Both the position numbers and the translations under genes were made by a program. Positions 8,190 through 17,219 of a stretch of 42,184 bases of DNA are shown here, one piece after another. How positions within the stretch are numbered: position 1 is the first letter of the stretch; every line of letters begins with the position of its first letter. The notes beneath the pieces were generated by a model. The model did no database searches. It was not told the origin of the DNA and saw only the letters and a program-made list of their open reading frames with translations. Source of the stretch: Candidatus Rokuibacteriota bacterium (GTDB taxonomy: Bacteria > Methylomirabilota > Methylomirabilia > Rokubacteriales > CSP1-6); the NCBI GenBank assembly GCA_030647435.1, contig JAUSJX010000013.1, positions 1 to 42,184 of the forward strand, read 5' to 3'.

Positions 8190-9284
8190 ATGGACAGACG
8201 GACATTCCTGAGAACCGGGATCGGCGTGTCGACCGCGGCGGCCGCGGGGCTGAGACTGCCGCTCAGCGCCATCGCCGCCGAGCCTTCGGGCCAAGCCAAG
8301 TGGCGCACCTTCGAGGTCACGAGCAAGGTCGAGGTCATCAAGCCGTCCGGCGTCACGCGCGCGTGGGTGCCCATGCCCCTTATGCCGGACACCGACTACC
8401 AGAAGAGCCTGGGGCAGAGCTGGATCGGCAACGCGGCCACCATGCGCGTGTATCGCGACGAGAAGTACGGCGCGGGAATCTTCTTTGCTGAGTGGCCCGC
8501 GGGAGAGGCCGCGCCGGTGGCCGAGGTCGTGACACGCTTCGCCACGCGCGACCGCGCCGTGGATTGGAGCGCGCCGGGCAATCCCGCTCCCGAAGACAAG
8601 GCGACGCTCCAGAAGTACCTCTCGGGCACGAAATTCATCACGACCGACGGCATCGTGCGGAAGACGGCGCGTGAGATCTCCAAGAACTCCGGCACCGATG
8701 TCGAGAAGGCCAAGGCGCTCTATGAGTGGATCGTCGACAATACCTTCCGCGACCCCAAGGTGCGCGGCTGCGGTCTCGGCGACATCAAGGTGCTCCTCGA
8801 GACGGGCAACCTCGGCGGGAAGTGCGCCGACCTCAACGCGCTCTTCGTCGGCATGGCCCGCTCGGTCGGCGTCCCCGCGCGCGACATCTACGGAGTCCGC
8901 GTGGCGGACTCGGTCGAGTACAAGAGTCTCGGCAAGAGCGGCGACATCACCAAGGCGCAGCACTGCCGGGCGGAGTTCTACGCCGCGAGCTACGGCTGGG
9001 TGCCGGTAGACCCCGCCGACGTGCGCAAGCTCGTGCTCGAAGAGAACGGCGGGACCCCGCTGACGGACCCGAAGGTGCAGAAGGCGCGCGTCAAGCTGTT
9101 CGGCGGCTTCGAGATGAACTGGCTTGCGTACAACTACGCGGCCGACCTCAAGCTGCCGAACTCGACCGGCGACGCTCTCCCCTTCTTCATGTACCCGCAG
9201 GCCGAGACGGCCAATGAGCGCCGGGACAGCCTCGACGCCGATTCCGTCCGCTACCGGCTGACGTCCCGCGAGATGACCGGCTAG
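8190..9284 (+). CDS. Tat-exported transglutaminase-like cysteine protease-fold protein
   Basis: The 364-residue protein starts at an ATG five bases after AGGGAGG. It opens with a twin-arginine signal, DRRTFLRTG, and a hydrophobic stretch ending near AIAAEP, so it is probably exported folded. The transglutaminase core is intact: Cys212 in GGKCADLNALF, His258 in AQHCRAEFY and Asp274 in VPVDPAD form the catalytic triad. Bacterial members are mostly peptidases or amidases; the substrate is unknown. It is the only plus-strand gene in the first 32 kb. It sits between divergent pstS and convergent phoR. Confidence 0.85.
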   Translation: MDRRTFLRTGIGVSTAAAAGLRLPLSAIAAEPSGQAKWRTFEVTSKVEVIKPSGVTRAWVPMPLMPDTDYQKSLGQSWIGNAATMRVYRDEKYGAGIFFAEWPAGEAAPVAEVVTRFATRDRAVDWSAPGNPAPEDKATLQKYLSGTKFITTDGIVRKTAREISKNSGTDVEKAKALYEWIVDNTFRDPKVRGCGLGDIKVLLETGNLGGKCADLNALFVGMARSVGVPARDIYGVRVADSVEYKSLGKSGDITKAQHCRAEFYAASYGWVPVDPADVRKLVLEENGGTPLTDPKVQKARVKLFGGFEMNWLAYNYAADLKLPNSTGDALPFFMYPQAETANERRDSLDADSVRYRLTSREMTG

Positions 9285-9304
9285 CCGGCGGTCCCTTCAC
9301 GACG

Positions 9305-9328
9305 CTGCCCCCGGCCTCCCGGGGGCAG
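9305..9328. terminator. Bidirectional intrinsic-type terminator
   Basis: CTGCCCCCGG-CCTC-CCGGGGGCAG is a perfect 10-bp stem with a 4-base loop, followed by TCTTGTT. It lies 20 bases after the transglutaminase stop and just beyond the convergent phoR stop, so it can serve both genes. Confidence 0.7.
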
Positions 9329-9334
9329 TCTTGT

Positions 9335-11143
9335 TCAAGTTGTCGGGGGGAGAGCGGCCGGGAGGGTGAAGCGGACCGTCGTGCCCTTCCAGAGCTCGCT
9401 CTCGATGGTGAGCTCGCCCCCGTGGGCCAGCACAAGGTGCTTGACGATGGCCAGACCCAGCCCCGTCCCGCCGAGCTCGCGGGAGCGGGCCTTGTCAACG
9501 CGGTAAAAGCGCTCCGTCAGCCTCGGCAGGTCCGCCTTCGGAATGCCGGCGCCGCTGTCGCACACCGCCACCTCGACGACACCCGGCTCCCGCACGCACC
9601 CTTCCAGCCACACGCGCCCGCCCTTGGGCGTGTACTTGACGGCGTTGTCCACGAGGTTGATGAGAATCTGCGCCAGCCGATCGCGGTCCGCCACCACGTC
9701 CGGCAGGTCAGCCGGCAGCTTTGCCTCCACAGTTACCTGTCCCGCCGCCGCGCGCAGCGCGATGATCGCCAGGACCGAGTCGGCGACCTCGGCCACCGCT
9801 GTGGGCGCGAGGCGAAGGGAGATCCGGCCGAGCTCGATGTTCGACAGGTCCGTCAAGTCGTCCGTCAGTCGTCCGAGCCGCTCGGTGTGCCGGAAGACGA
9901 TCTCGAGGAATTTCCGCGCGTTCTCCGGCTCCTCGAGGGCGCCGTCGAGCAGGGTCTCCAGGTAGCCGTGGATGGCGGTGAGTGGAGTGCGGATCTCGTG
10001 GGAGACGTTGGCGACGAATTCGGTGCGGACCTGCTCGAGGCGACGCAGCTCGGTGATGTCGTGCAGGACCATCACGACGCCCCGCGCCTCACCCGTGAAG
10101 CGGAGCGGCACCGCGTGGACCTGGAGCACGCGCTCCGAGGGTTCCGAGAGCTTGATCTCCCGGCTCACGACCGTGCCGTCCGCGGCCAAGCGGCCCTCGC
10201 CCAGCACGTCGTGGAGGTCCACGTTCCGGATCACTTCGAGGAGCGGCAGCCGCTCGGCGCGGGCCCGGCCCAAGTCGAAAAGAACGCGTGCCCGCTCGTT
10301 GATGAGGATGATGTGGTCGTGGCCGTCGGTGGCGATGACGCCTTCGACCATGGCGTCGAGAACCGCGGTCGCCTTTGCCTGCTCGCGCTCGAGATCGCCG
10401 ATCTTCTCCCTGAGGCGCCCGGCCATGACGTTGAGCGAGCGGCCGAGCGTCCCGATCTCGTCAGGCGAGCGGATGGACGCGCGCACCTCGAAGTTGCCCT
10501 CGCTCATCTGGCGCGCCACGTCCTGCATCTCGACGACGGGCCGCGTCACGCGGCCTGCCACGAACAGCCCGATGCCGAGCGCCATCACGAGCGCGATCCC
10601 ACCGCCCGTCAGCATCACGGCGCGCAGGGATTCGTAGGCGGGTGTCGCGGCTTCGACCGGCGCGGCGAGCCGGAGCACGGCGACGATCCGCCCGGCGCTG
10701 GTCACCGGGGCGGCGACATAGATCAGCGGCGCCCCGAGCGTGGTCGAGCGCCGGACATCGCGGCCAAGATCGCCCGCGAGCGCCGCGCGGACCTCGGGCC
10801 GGCCCGCGTGATTCTCCATGGAGGCCACGCCTTCCGGGGTCCGCTCGGAGTCGGCGAGGACGCGCCCGTCGGGGGCGATCAGCGTGACGCGCGCGAGCGC
10901 CGGCCGTGCCACCCGCTCGGCGAAGGCCTGGGCGTTCACTCCAAGCGCCGCACGCGCCTCGTCGTGGAGCACCCGCACCGCCGTGCCGAGCCGCGCCTCC
11001 ACAGACTCGACGGCCACGTGCTCGAGGCCGCGGGAGAGGTACAGCCCCGCTACCAGCGTGCTGACCGCCACGAAGGCGACGAGCGTCAGCGTGAGCTTGA
11101 GCGCGATGCGGCTGCGGAGCAGGTGGACGGCGCGGCGAAGCAT
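9335..11143 (-). CDS. phoR: Phosphate sensor histidine kinase PhoR
   Basis: The 602-residue membrane kinase has TM1 at about 14-36, a periplasmic sensor of about 135 residues and TM2 at about 173-196. HAMP follows at 197-250, PAS at about 256-365, and the H box FVANVSHEIRTPLT with His382. The catalytic domain has N (LINLVDNAVKYTP), G1 (DSGAGIP) and G2 (GGTGLGLAIVKH) boxes. TM-HAMP-PAS-HisKA with this H box is the layout of PhoR. Its ATG overlaps the phoB stop as TGATG. Being next to phoB and close to pst makes the phosphate role likely. Confidence 0.88.
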   Translation of the reverse strand: MLRRAVHLLRSRIALKLTLTLVAFVAVSTLVAGLYLSRGLEHVAVESVEARLGTAVRVLHDEARAALGVNAQAFAERVARPALARVTLIAPDGRVLADSERTPEGVASMENHAGRPEVRAALAGDLGRDVRRSTTLGAPLIYVAAPVTSAGRIVAVLRLAAPVEAATPAYESLRAVMLTGGGIALVMALGIGLFVAGRVTRPVVEMQDVARQMSEGNFEVRASIRSPDEIGTLGRSLNVMAGRLREKIGDLEREQAKATAVLDAMVEGVIATDGHDHIILINERARVLFDLGRARAERLPLLEVIRNVDLHDVLGEGRLAADGTVVSREIKLSEPSERVLQVHAVPLRFTGEARGVVMVLHDITELRRLEQVRTEFVANVSHEIRTPLTAIHGYLETLLDGALEEPENARKFLEIVFRHTERLGRLTDDLTDLSNIELGRISLRLAPTAVAEVADSVLAIIALRAAAGQVTVEAKLPADLPDVVADRDRLAQILINLVDNAVKYTPKGGRVWLEGCVREPGVVEVAVCDSGAGIPKADLPRLTERFYRVDKARSRELGGTGLGLAIVKHLVLAHGGELTIESELWKGTTVRFTLPAALPPTT

Positions 11144-11832
11144 CAGGCGGCGGGGTCCAGGCGGTAGCCGACGCTCTTGACCGTGAGGATCCGCCGCCCC
11201 TCGGGACCGAGCTTGACGCGCAGGCGGCGGACGTGGACGTCCACCGTCCGCGACTCGATCTCGCTCGCGCGCGAGTAGCCCCAGACGCGGTCGAGCAGAA
11301 ACTCGCGGGAGAGGACTCGCCCGCGCGCCTCGAGCAGCGCGCGGAGGAGATCGAACTCCTTGGGCGTGAGCGCCAGCGCCTCGCCCCCCACGGACGCCGT
11401 GTGGGTTCCGAGATCTACTACCAGCGCTCCAAGCCTCAAGGGTGCCGCACCGGAAGCGGGCCGGCTCCGGCGCAGCACGGCCCTGACCCTCGCCAGCAGC
11501 TCCTTGGGCGAGAAGGGCTTGACGATGTAGTCGTCGGCGCCGATCTCGAGCCCGAGCACCCGGTCGATCTCGTCGCCCTTGGCCGTCAGCATCACAATGG
11601 GCAGCGAAACGGTCGCGGGGTCCTGGCGGAGGCGCCGGCACACCTCGAGGCCATCCATCGCGGGCATCATGAGGTCGAGCAGAACGAGGTCCGGTGGCGC
11701 AGCCTGAACCTGCCTGAGCGCCTCCTCCCCGCTGGAGGCGGCGGACACCAAATAGCCTTCCCGCTTAAGGTGATGGACGACGAGCTCGCGTATGTCCGGC
11801 TCGTCCTCCACGATGAGCACGCGGCTCGACAT
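11143..11832 (-). CDS. phoB: OmpR/PhoB-family response regulator PhoB
   Basis: The 229-residue protein has an N-terminal receiver with acidic pocket ED/EPD, phospho-acceptor Asp53 in LLDLMMP, Thr in MLTAKG and Lys in VKPFSP. A C-terminal winged helix follows (LTPKEFDLLRALLEARG, then VDVHVRRLRVKLG). This is the PhoB architecture. Phosphorylated by PhoR, it would activate the pst operon through Pho boxes. It is co-transcribed with phoR, with a one-base overlap. Confidence 0.9.
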   Translation of the reverse strand: MSSRVLIVEDEPDIRELVVHHLKREGYLVSAASSGEEALRQVQAAPPDLVLLDLMMPAMDGLEVCRRLRQDPATVSLPIVMLTAKGDEIDRVLGLEIGADDYIVKPFSPKELLARVRAVLRRSRPASGAAPLRLGALVVDLGTHTASVGGEALALTPKEFDLLRALLEARGRVLSREFLLDRVWGYSRASEIESRTVDVHVRRLRVKLGPEGRRILTVKSVGYRLDPAA

Positions 11833-11878
11833 GGCGGCGCCATCTTACCAGCCCCGCCCCGGCGCCGCCGCACGCGCT

Positions 11879-12163
11879 CTACTGGGTCTTGGCTCCGTGC
11901 GTGCTCGCGTGGCTCCCGGGCAGGAGCCCCAGGAGGCGCAGTCGCTTGCGGAGCGTATTGCGGTTGATCCCAAGCAGGCGCGCTGCCTTGAGCTGGTTGC
12001 CCGCCGAGAGCTCCAGCGCGAGGCGCAGCAGCGGCATCTCCACGCGCCCCATGACGGTCCGGTACAGACGGCCGCCCTCCGACGTCGCCGAATCACGCAC
12101 GACGGCCGGCAGGACGGCATCCAGCAGCCGGTCGAGCTCTTCCGTCGCGGCTTGCCCTTCCAT
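11879..12163 (-). CDS. Small stand-alone Fis-type DNA-binding protein
   Basis: The 94-residue protein ends in a clear Fis/NtrC-type helix-turn-helix: MGRVEMPLLRLALELSAGNQ, then KAARLLGINRNTLRKRLRLLG. There is no receiver or AAA+ domain, so it is a Fis-like nucleoid or local regulator, or a detached output domain. The ATG at 12163 follows AAAGGA by six bases; an in-frame ATG at 12178 would add five residues but lacks good spacing. It lies between ureD and phoB on the same strand. A sigma-54-type promoter match lies just upstream. Confidence 0.75.
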   Translation of the reverse strand: MEGQAATEELDRLLDAVLPAVVRDSATSEGGRLYRTVMGRVEMPLLRLALELSAGNQLKAARLLGINRNTLRKRLRLLGLLPGSHASTHGAKTQ

Positions 12164-12192
12164 GCCCGATCCTTTCATCGCCTCGAGGAGAG

Positions 12193-12208
12193 AGCAAGGT
12201 CGAGGCCA
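12193..12208 (-). promoter_or_regulatory. Candidate -24/-12 (sigma-54) promoter of the Fis-like gene
   Basis: The minus strand reads TGGCCTCGACCTTGCT, keeping TGGC and TTGC at the correct 12-bp GG-to-GC distance (consensus TGGCACG-N4-TTGCA). Predicted transcription would start near 12182, leaving about 18 bases before the ATG at 12163. Confidence 0.4.
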
Positions 12209-12270
12209 ACGACGCAACGCATGGAAATCAGCCACTTGGATTGGGCGCGGGCCATCCCCTCGCCCATCGG

Positions 12271-12287
12271 TGCCGAACCCGTGAGCA
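12271..12287. promoter_or_regulatory. Single NtrC-like dyad upstream of the Fis-like gene
   Basis: TGCCGAACCCGTGAGCA matches TGCC-N9-GGCA at 7 of 8 positions. It lies about 90-105 bases upstream of the predicted start, where sigma-54 enhancers usually sit. A single imperfect copy inside the end of the upstream region and near the ureD stop could be chance. Confidence 0.25.
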
Positions 12288-12294
12288 GGAGCGC

Positions 12295-13221
12295 CTACAT
12301 CTTGCGCAGGGCCAGAGGCGCTAACCGCCAGAGTCGCGAGCGGCATGTCGCCCACGACGTCTCGACGGCGCGCTGGAGGACAGGGGCCGACGGCGCGAGG
12401 ATCCGTGCGACGACTCCGCCTCGGGCCAGCGTCGTCACGCCCGCGTTCGCGTCGGGCGCGCCGGCGGCGAGAGCAGAGGCCAAGTCGGCGGCGAGCTCGT
12501 CGAGCCCGGCATGCGAGGGCGCGAGGCACGCGACCGTCGCCGTGTACGCCATGCCCTCGGCGGCGCCGAGTCCTCCCCAGCCTCGAGCGCCGCTGAGCAC
12601 CACGCGGTCTTTGAAGAGCAACCCCTCCCGGTCGCGCGCCACGGTGCCGCTGTCGAGCAGGTCGAAGCGCCACGCTTCGCCGCGGGCCGCGCGCCCCGCC
12701 GCCCATGCGTCGCAGAGGATCGCGGAAGCCCCGGGCGCCAGGGCCAGCTCGACGCTCTGGATGAGGCGCGCGCCCGGAGAGGGAATCACGTGGTCGGGCA
12801 CGTACTCCAACGCGGCCCCCTCTTCTACCCGAAAGACCGTGCGCTGGACTGCGGGCAGCCCGGCGCTCCGGTAGACGCGCGTGGCGCTCGGCGTCGAGAG
12901 ACAAACGCGGCTGCCCGCGCCCAGCTCGACGCGCGTCTCGAGGCGGTCGCCGCCCAGCACGCCGCCGGTTGGATTCAGGAGGAAGAGCGTCGCGGCGCCC
13001 GTGCCATCCAGGTCCACGGGCTCGAGCGCCTGGAGCGGCAGCGTGAAGCGGCGGCCGGTGAGGACCGTGCGCCCTGAATGAAGCTCGAAGGCGAGGCCGA
13101 GGAAGCCATCGCGGCCGGTGCGGCCGGACGGCGGCGCCTCAGGACTCGAAGAGGAGCTCGCGCCGGATCCAGTCCACCACTCGGCCGGCGCCGGTGCCGT
13201 CCCGGAGATTGGTGAAGACAA
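12295..13221 (-). CDS. ureD: Urease accessory protein UreD
   Basis: The 308-residue chaperone is the scaffold of the UreD-UreF-UreG complex that delivers nickel to apo-urease. It shows the family segments [27 protein letters not shown] and [15 protein letters not shown]. The start is uncertain. The only in-frame initiators are a TTG at 13221 or codons further inside ureG, giving an overlap of 83 bases with ureG. Clear homology begins near [11 protein letters not shown], about 40 residues in. It is the last gene of the urease set, whereas in many bacteria ureD comes first. Confidence 0.9.
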   Translation of the reverse strand: MSSPISGTAPAPAEWWTGSGASSSSSPEAPPSGRTGRDGFLGLAFELHSGRTVLTGRRFTLPLQALEPVDLDGTGAATLFLLNPTGGVLGGDRLETRVELGAGSRVCLSTPSATRVYRSAGLPAVQRTVFRVEEGAALEYVPDHVIPSPGARLIQSVELALAPGASAILCDAWAAGRAARGEAWRFDLLDSGTVARDREGLLFKDRVVLSGARGWGGLGAAEGMAYTATVACLAPSHAGLDELAADLASALAAGAPDANAGVTTLARGGVVARILAPSAPVLQRAVETSWATCRSRLWRLAPLALRKM

Positions 13222-13765
13222 AGGGCCGGTCTCCCCTCATCCGCTTGGAGTCCCGCTCCATCACGGAGAGATCGGCGCCGACGTAGGGCGCCAGGTCGAT
13301 TTTGTTGATGACGAGCAGGTCCGAGCGGGTGATGCCGGGGCCGCCTTTCCGCGGGATCTTGTCCCCCGCCGCGACGTCGATGACGTAGATCGCTGCGTCC
13401 ACCAGCTCGGGGCTGAACGTCGCCGCCAAGTTGTCGCCGCCGCTCTCGACGAAGAGGATCTCGAGCTCCGGGAAGCGCCCCAGCAGCTGGTGGACCGCCT
13501 CGAGGTTGACCGAGGCGTCCTCGCGGATCGCCGTGTGCGGGCAGCCGCCCGTCTCGACACCCAGCACCCGCTCCTGCGGCAGGACGCCGCGCCGGATCAG
13601 GAACTGGGCATCCTCCTGTGTGTAGATGTCGTTGGTGATCACCGCGAGGTCGTGGCTGTCGCGCAGCCTCACGCAGAGTGATTCGACGAGGGCCGTCTTG
13701 CCGGACCCGACAGGCCCGCCGACGCCGATCCGCAAGGGGCGCGGGATCCTGGGGCCCCCACTCAT
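13139..13765 (-). CDS. ureG: Urease accessory GTPase UreG
   Basis: The 208-residue SIMIBI-class GTPase has the P-loop GGPVGSGKT (about 16-24), the nickel-binding CPH motif (Cys75-Pro-His77 in [13 protein letters not shown]), a metal-switch [14 protein letters not shown] and the guanine specificity motif NKID. It couples GTP hydrolysis to nickel insertion into urease. Its ATG overlaps the ureF stop as ATGA. Confidence 0.97.
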   Translation of the reverse strand: MSGGPRIPRPLRIGVGGPVGSGKTALVESLCVRLRDSHDLAVITNDIYTQEDAQFLIRRGVLPQERVLGVETGGCPHTAIREDASVNLEAVHQLLGRFPELEILFVESGGDNLAATFSPELVDAAIYVIDVAAGDKIPRKGGPGITRSDLLVINKIDLAPYVGADLSVMERDSKRMRGDRPFVFTNLRDGTGAGRVVDWIRRELLFES

Positions 13766-14463
13766 GACCGGAAGAGCCTCATCTCGAGCGAGGCGTGCCG
13801 GATACCCGCGATCTCGATTCCGGGCGCGAAGCTCCAGAGATCGCCCGCGTCGCGCGCCGCGGCCTCGCGCGCCACGCGCTCAATGACCGGGTGGAGGCCC
13901 CACAGCACGCGCTGCCCCTCCATCTGGCCCATGGAGAGGAGCCGGAGCGCCGCGCCGACCAGCAGCGCCGTGGTCGAGTAGAGATACGCTGTCGCCGCCT
14001 CCTCGGGCGCCCAGCACAGCGCCGAAGCGGCGAGACCATAGGCAACGGCGTGGTGCCCCGGGGCGAGTCCCTTGTCCACGTCGGCGGCGTAGCGAACGAG
14101 TTGCGCTTCACCCGTCAGCGCCGCCGCCACCCTGAGCGTCTGGCGTCCCATTTGCCGGCTGCCCTCCCGGAACTCCTTCACCGGCTTCATCGCTTCGAGC
14201 GTCGCGTCGATGTCCCGGCAGGCCTGGAGGTCTTCCCGCGCCGCGGCCCTCAGCGCTCCCACGGCCGCGGTGGCGTCGCAAGGCCCGGCCGAGCCCTCGA
14301 TCTGGGCGACGAGAAAGCGCTCGAGGTCCTCTCGCCCTCGCACCAGACCCGCCTGGCAATACGTCTCGAGGCCGAAGGAATGGGCGTAACCGCCAGTCGG
14401 AAAGGCGCTGTCGGCGAAGTGAAGGAATGACAGCAACCCCAACCTGGTCCGGCGCTCAGTCAT
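13762..14463 (-). CDS. ureF: Urease accessory protein UreF
   Basis: The 233-residue all-helical chaperone carries the family opening [18 protein letters not shown] and the later [12 protein letters not shown]. UreF bridges UreD and UreG during urease activation. Its first eight bases overlap the repetitive 3' end of ureE, so its translation may be coupled to ureE and sensitive to changes in the repeat. Confidence 0.95.
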   Translation of the reverse strand: MTERRTRLGLLSFLHFADSAFPTGGYAHSFGLETYCQAGLVRGREDLERFLVAQIEGSAGPCDATAAVGALRAAAREDLQACRDIDATLEAMKPVKEFREGSRQMGRQTLRVAAALTGEAQLVRYAADVDKGLAPGHHAVAYGLAASALCWAPEEAATAYLYSTTALLVGAALRLLSMGQMEGQRVLWGLHPVIERVAREAAARDAGDLWSFAPGIEIAGIRHASLEMRLFRS

Positions 14464-15121
14464 GGCGGATCAACTCGCGCGGTGGGGGGGGGCCTGGGGG
14501 AGGAGCGCTGGACGCGTCGCGGATGATCAATGCGGTGGGGGGGCCTGGGGGAGGAGCGCTGGACGCGTCGCGGATGATCAATGCGGTGGGGGGGCCTGGG
14601 GGAGGAGCGGCGCCGCTCCCCCCCAGTTCCGGATGATACGCACGTCCGTGCGTGTGGCCGTCCAGCGCGCTCGTCCCGTGCTCGTGAGAATGGCCGCCGC
14701 CGAGCGGGGCAAAGACCGCCGCGCGACGCTTCCAGACGATGCCGAGCCGGGTCAAGAGCTGCTCCATGGCCGTGTCGTCCGGCACGAGAAGATCGTCATC
14801 CGATATCGCCACCGGGAAGTGGCGGTTGCCGACGTCGAACGCGACACGGATCGCCTCGTTTCTGTCCTTGGGCGTGATGGCCAGTATGGGCTCGCGCTTG
14901 CCTTCCACCTCGAGGTACCAGTCGGCCTCGACCGCCACCACGTCACCGGGCCGGAGCAGGGAGCCCGTCGGCAGCGCCAGCGCCACCTCCCTGCCCTGGG
15001 TCGTCACGATACGCTTCCGCGTCCAACGCCGCTCCTCCCAGGTCAGGCAGAGCGTGTCGCGCTCCTTGCCCTCGAGAGCGGAAGGGTCCACGTGCAGGTG
15101 CGGCTCGGTGATCACCAGCAT
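14456..15121 (-). CDS. ureE: Urease nickel metallochaperone UreE with a repeat-expanded tail
   Basis: The 221-residue protein has the N-terminal peptide-binding domain (LTWEERRWTRKRIVTTQGRE) and the metal-binding domain (YHVGNRHFP-like DVGNRHFPVAISDD, then MEQLLTRLG). A histidine-rich segment follows (GGGHSHEHGTSALDGHTHGR). Beyond this the last 50 or so residues are a Pro/Gly-rich tail. A 17-residue unit (PPPGPPTALIIRDASSA) occurs twice, plus a partial third. The tail is absent from ordinary UreE and is encoded by a 51-bp tandem DNA repeat. Function of the core is secure; that of the tail is unknown. Confidence 0.92.
   Translation of the reverse strand: MLVITEPHLHVDPSALEGKERDTLCLTWEERRWTRKRIVTTQGREVALALPTGSLLRPGDVVAVEADWYLEVEGKREPILAITPKDRNEAIRVAFDVGNRHFPVAISDDDLLVPDDTAMEQLLTRLGIVWKRRAAVFAPLGGGHSHEHGTSALDGHTHGRAYHPELGGSGAAPPPGPPTALIIRDASSAPPPGPPTALIIRDASSAPPPGPPPPRELIRHD
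14480..14609. repeat. 51-bp tandem repeat with G tracts at the ureE/ureF junction
   Basis: Copy 1 (14480-14532, 53 bp) and copy 2 (14533-14583, 51 bp) are identical except that the G tract is nine long in copy 1 and seven in copy 2. Copy 3 (14584-14609) is partial, with a seven-G tract. The unit is a multiple of three and stays open in ureE. Confidence 0.9.
14596..14626. repeat. Long hairpin at the edge of the ureE repeat
   Basis: A 16-bp perfect palindrome, GGAGCGGCGCCGCTCC (14604-14619), is flanked by CTGGGGG and CCCCCAG with a single bulged A. It borders the third repeat copy and may promote slippage or duplication. Confidence 0.7.
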
Positions 15122-15123
15122 GA

Positions 15124-16839
15124 CTAAAACAGGTAGTACCGCTGAGCCATCGGCAGGACGCGCGCGGGCTCGCAGGTCAGGAGCTGGCCGTCGGCGCGCA
15201 CCTCGTAGGTCTCCGCGTCCACTTCGATCCTCGGGCAGTAGCCGTTGTTAACCATGTCGGCCTTCTTGAGTCCGCGGCAGCGGCTCACCGCGGAGACCAT
15301 CTTCCGCAGGCCGAGCCGCGACGGCACGCCGGCCTCGAGCGCTGCCTTGGACACGAAGGTCATGGACGTCGAGAACACCGCGCCGCCGTAGGAGGCGAAC
15401 ATGGGCCGGTAGCGCACCGGCTGGGGTGTCGGGATCGAGGCGCTGGGATCGCCCATGGCCGCCGTCACGATGAAGCCGCTCTTCAGGACGAGCTCGGGCT
15501 TGACGCCGAAGAAGGCCGGCTTCCAGATGACGAGGTCGGCCAGCTTGCCCGCCTCGATGGACCCGACCTCGTGCGCGATGCCGTGCGAGATCGCCGGGTT
15601 GATCGTGTACTTGGCGACGTAGCGCTTGGCGCGGAAATTGTCGTTCCTGCCGTCGCCCGGCAGGGTCCCGCGCTGTTTCTTCATCTTGTCCGCCGTCTGC
15701 CAGGTGCGCGTGATCACTTCCGCGATGCGGCCCATGGCCTGCGAGTCCGAGGAGAGCATGCTGATCGCGCCCAGGTCGTGGAGCACGTCCTCCGCGGCGA
15801 TCGTCTCCGCGCGGATCCGGGACTCCGCGAAGGCCAGGTCCTCCGGGATCTTGGGATTGAGGTGGTGGCATACCATGAGCATGTCGAGATGCTCGTCCAT
15901 GGTGTTGACCGTGAACGGCATGGTCGGGTTGGTCGAGGACGGGAGACAGTTGGGCTCGCCGCAGACCTTGATGATGTCGGGCGCGTGCCCGCCTCCTGCG
16001 CCTTCCGTGTGATACGTGTGGATGGTCCGGCCCTTGAAGGCCTTGATCGAGTCCTCGACGAAGCCTGCCTCGTTCAGCGTGTCCGTGTGTATCGCGACCT
16101 GCACGTCCATCTCCTCGGCCACGGAGAGGCAGGCGTCGATGGCGGCGGGCGTCGTGCCCCAGTCCTCGTGGAGCTTGAGCCCGATGGCGCCCGCGGACAC
16201 CTGCTCGCGCAGCGGGTCGAGCCTCGAGGCGTTCCCCTTCCCGAGGAAGCCCAGGTTGATCGGCAGGCCGTCCGAGGCTTCGAGCATCCGGTGGATGTTC
16301 CACGCTCCCGCGGAGCAGGTCGTGGCGTTGGTGCCGGTCGCGGGGCCCGTGCCGCCGCCGATGAGAGTCGTCAGCCCGGCCGAGAGCGCCTCGTCGACGA
16401 GCTGAGGGCAGATGAAGTGGATGTGGCTGTCGATGCCGCCCGCGGTGACGATGCGTCCTTCGCCCGCGATGACCTCCGTCGAGGCGCCGACGATCATGCC
16501 GGGCGTAACGCCGGCCTGGATGTCGGGGTTGCCGGCCTTGCCCACGCCGACGATGCGGCCGCCGCGGACGCCGATGTCGCACTTGACGATGCCCCAGTGG
16601 TCGAGGACGAGGGCGTTGGTGATGACGAGGTCGAGGACTCCATCCGCGGCGGTGGCGCGCGCCGACTGGCCCATGCCGTCGCGGATGACCTTGCCGCCGC
16701 CGAACTTGATCTCGTCGCCGTAGACCGTGAAGTCCTTTTCGACCTCGATGAGGATGTCCGTGTCCGCGAGCCTGACGCGGTCACCCACGGTCGGACCGTA
16801 GAGGTCCGCGTACTGGCGCCGGGGCAGCCGGAGACTCAT
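15124..16839 (-). CDS. ureC: Urease alpha subunit UreC (catalytic)
   Basis: The 571-residue amidohydrolase splits urea into ammonia and carbamate. All active-site residues are visible at positions shifted by five from the Klebsiella enzyme: His139 and His141 (IDSHIHF), carbamylated Lys222 (GLKLHEDWG), His251 (AIHTDTLNE), His277 ([10 protein letters not shown]), flap Cys324-His325 (MVCHHLNP) and Asp365 (SSDSQAMG). It lies 2 bases upstream of ureE and 4 bases downstream of ureB. Confidence 0.98.
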   Translation of the reverse strand: MSLRLPRRQYADLYGPTVGDRVRLADTDILIEVEKDFTVYGDEIKFGGGKVIRDGMGQSARATAADGVLDLVITNALVLDHWGIVKCDIGVRGGRIVGVGKAGNPDIQAGVTPGMIVGASTEVIAGEGRIVTAGGIDSHIHFICPQLVDEALSAGLTTLIGGGTGPATGTNATTCSAGAWNIHRMLEASDGLPINLGFLGKGNASRLDPLREQVSAGAIGLKLHEDWGTTPAAIDACLSVAEEMDVQVAIHTDTLNEAGFVEDSIKAFKGRTIHTYHTEGAGGGHAPDIIKVCGEPNCLPSSTNPTMPFTVNTMDEHLDMLMVCHHLNPKIPEDLAFAESRIRAETIAAEDVLHDLGAISMLSSDSQAMGRIAEVITRTWQTADKMKKQRGTLPGDGRNDNFRAKRYVAKYTINPAISHGIAHEVGSIEAGKLADLVIWKPAFFGVKPELVLKSGFIVTAAMGDPSASIPTPQPVRYRPMFASYGGAVFSTSMTFVSKAALEAGVPSRLGLRKMVSAVSRCRGLKKADMVNNGYCPRIEVDAETYEVRADGQLLTCEPARVLPMAQRYYLF

Positions 16840-16843
16840 GGCC

Positions 16844-17209
16844 TCACGCCCCCTGGAAGCCGGCCTGGGCGGCCTTCTTCACCGCGGCGTCTCGGCGCGC
16901 CGCGTCCACCCTGCCGTCGGCGAGCGCGTTGAGACCGTGGACCTCCCGCGCGCCGGCCAGCTCCACGAGCGTCACCGCTTTCTCATCACCCGGCTCGAAC
17001 CTGACGGCGGTGCCAGCGGGCACGTTGAGCCTCATGCCCCAGGCCTTCGCCCGCTCGAAGCGGAGCGCGCGGTTGGCCTCGAAGAAGTGAAAGTGCGAGC
17101 CGACCTGGATGGGCCGGTCTCCCGTGTTCGCCACCGTCAGTAGGACGGTGCGCCGGCCCGCATTCGCCTCGATGTCGCCGTCGCCGAGGATGTACTCGCC
17201 TGGGATCAT
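16844..17209 (-). CDS. ureB: Urease beta subunit UreB
   Basis: The 121-residue subunit starts at an ATG giving [14 protein letters not shown], the canonical UreB opening, and contains [15 protein letters not shown] and [12 protein letters not shown]. It packs on UreC to form the structural core of urease. It is separate from UreA, as in most bacteria and unlike Helicobacter. A longer open reading frame runs upstream through ureA but is not needed. Confidence 0.97.
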   Translation of the reverse strand: MIPGEYILGDGDIEANAGRRTVLLTVANTGDRPIQVGSHFHFFEANRALRFERAKAWGMRLNVPAGTAVRFEPGDEKAVTLVELAGAREVHGLNALADGRVDAARRDAAVKKAAQAGFQGA

Positions 17210-17219
17210 CTCTGCCCCG

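Noticed and set aside
12164-12904. N-terminal extension of the Fis-like reading frame to 341 residues
   Set aside because: The upstream part is an Arg-rich shadow of ureD; the real start is the ATG at 12163 or 12178.
14480-14609. Possible CRISPR-like array
   Set aside because: The copies are directly adjacent with no unique spacers and lie in frame inside ureE, so this is a coding tandem repeat.
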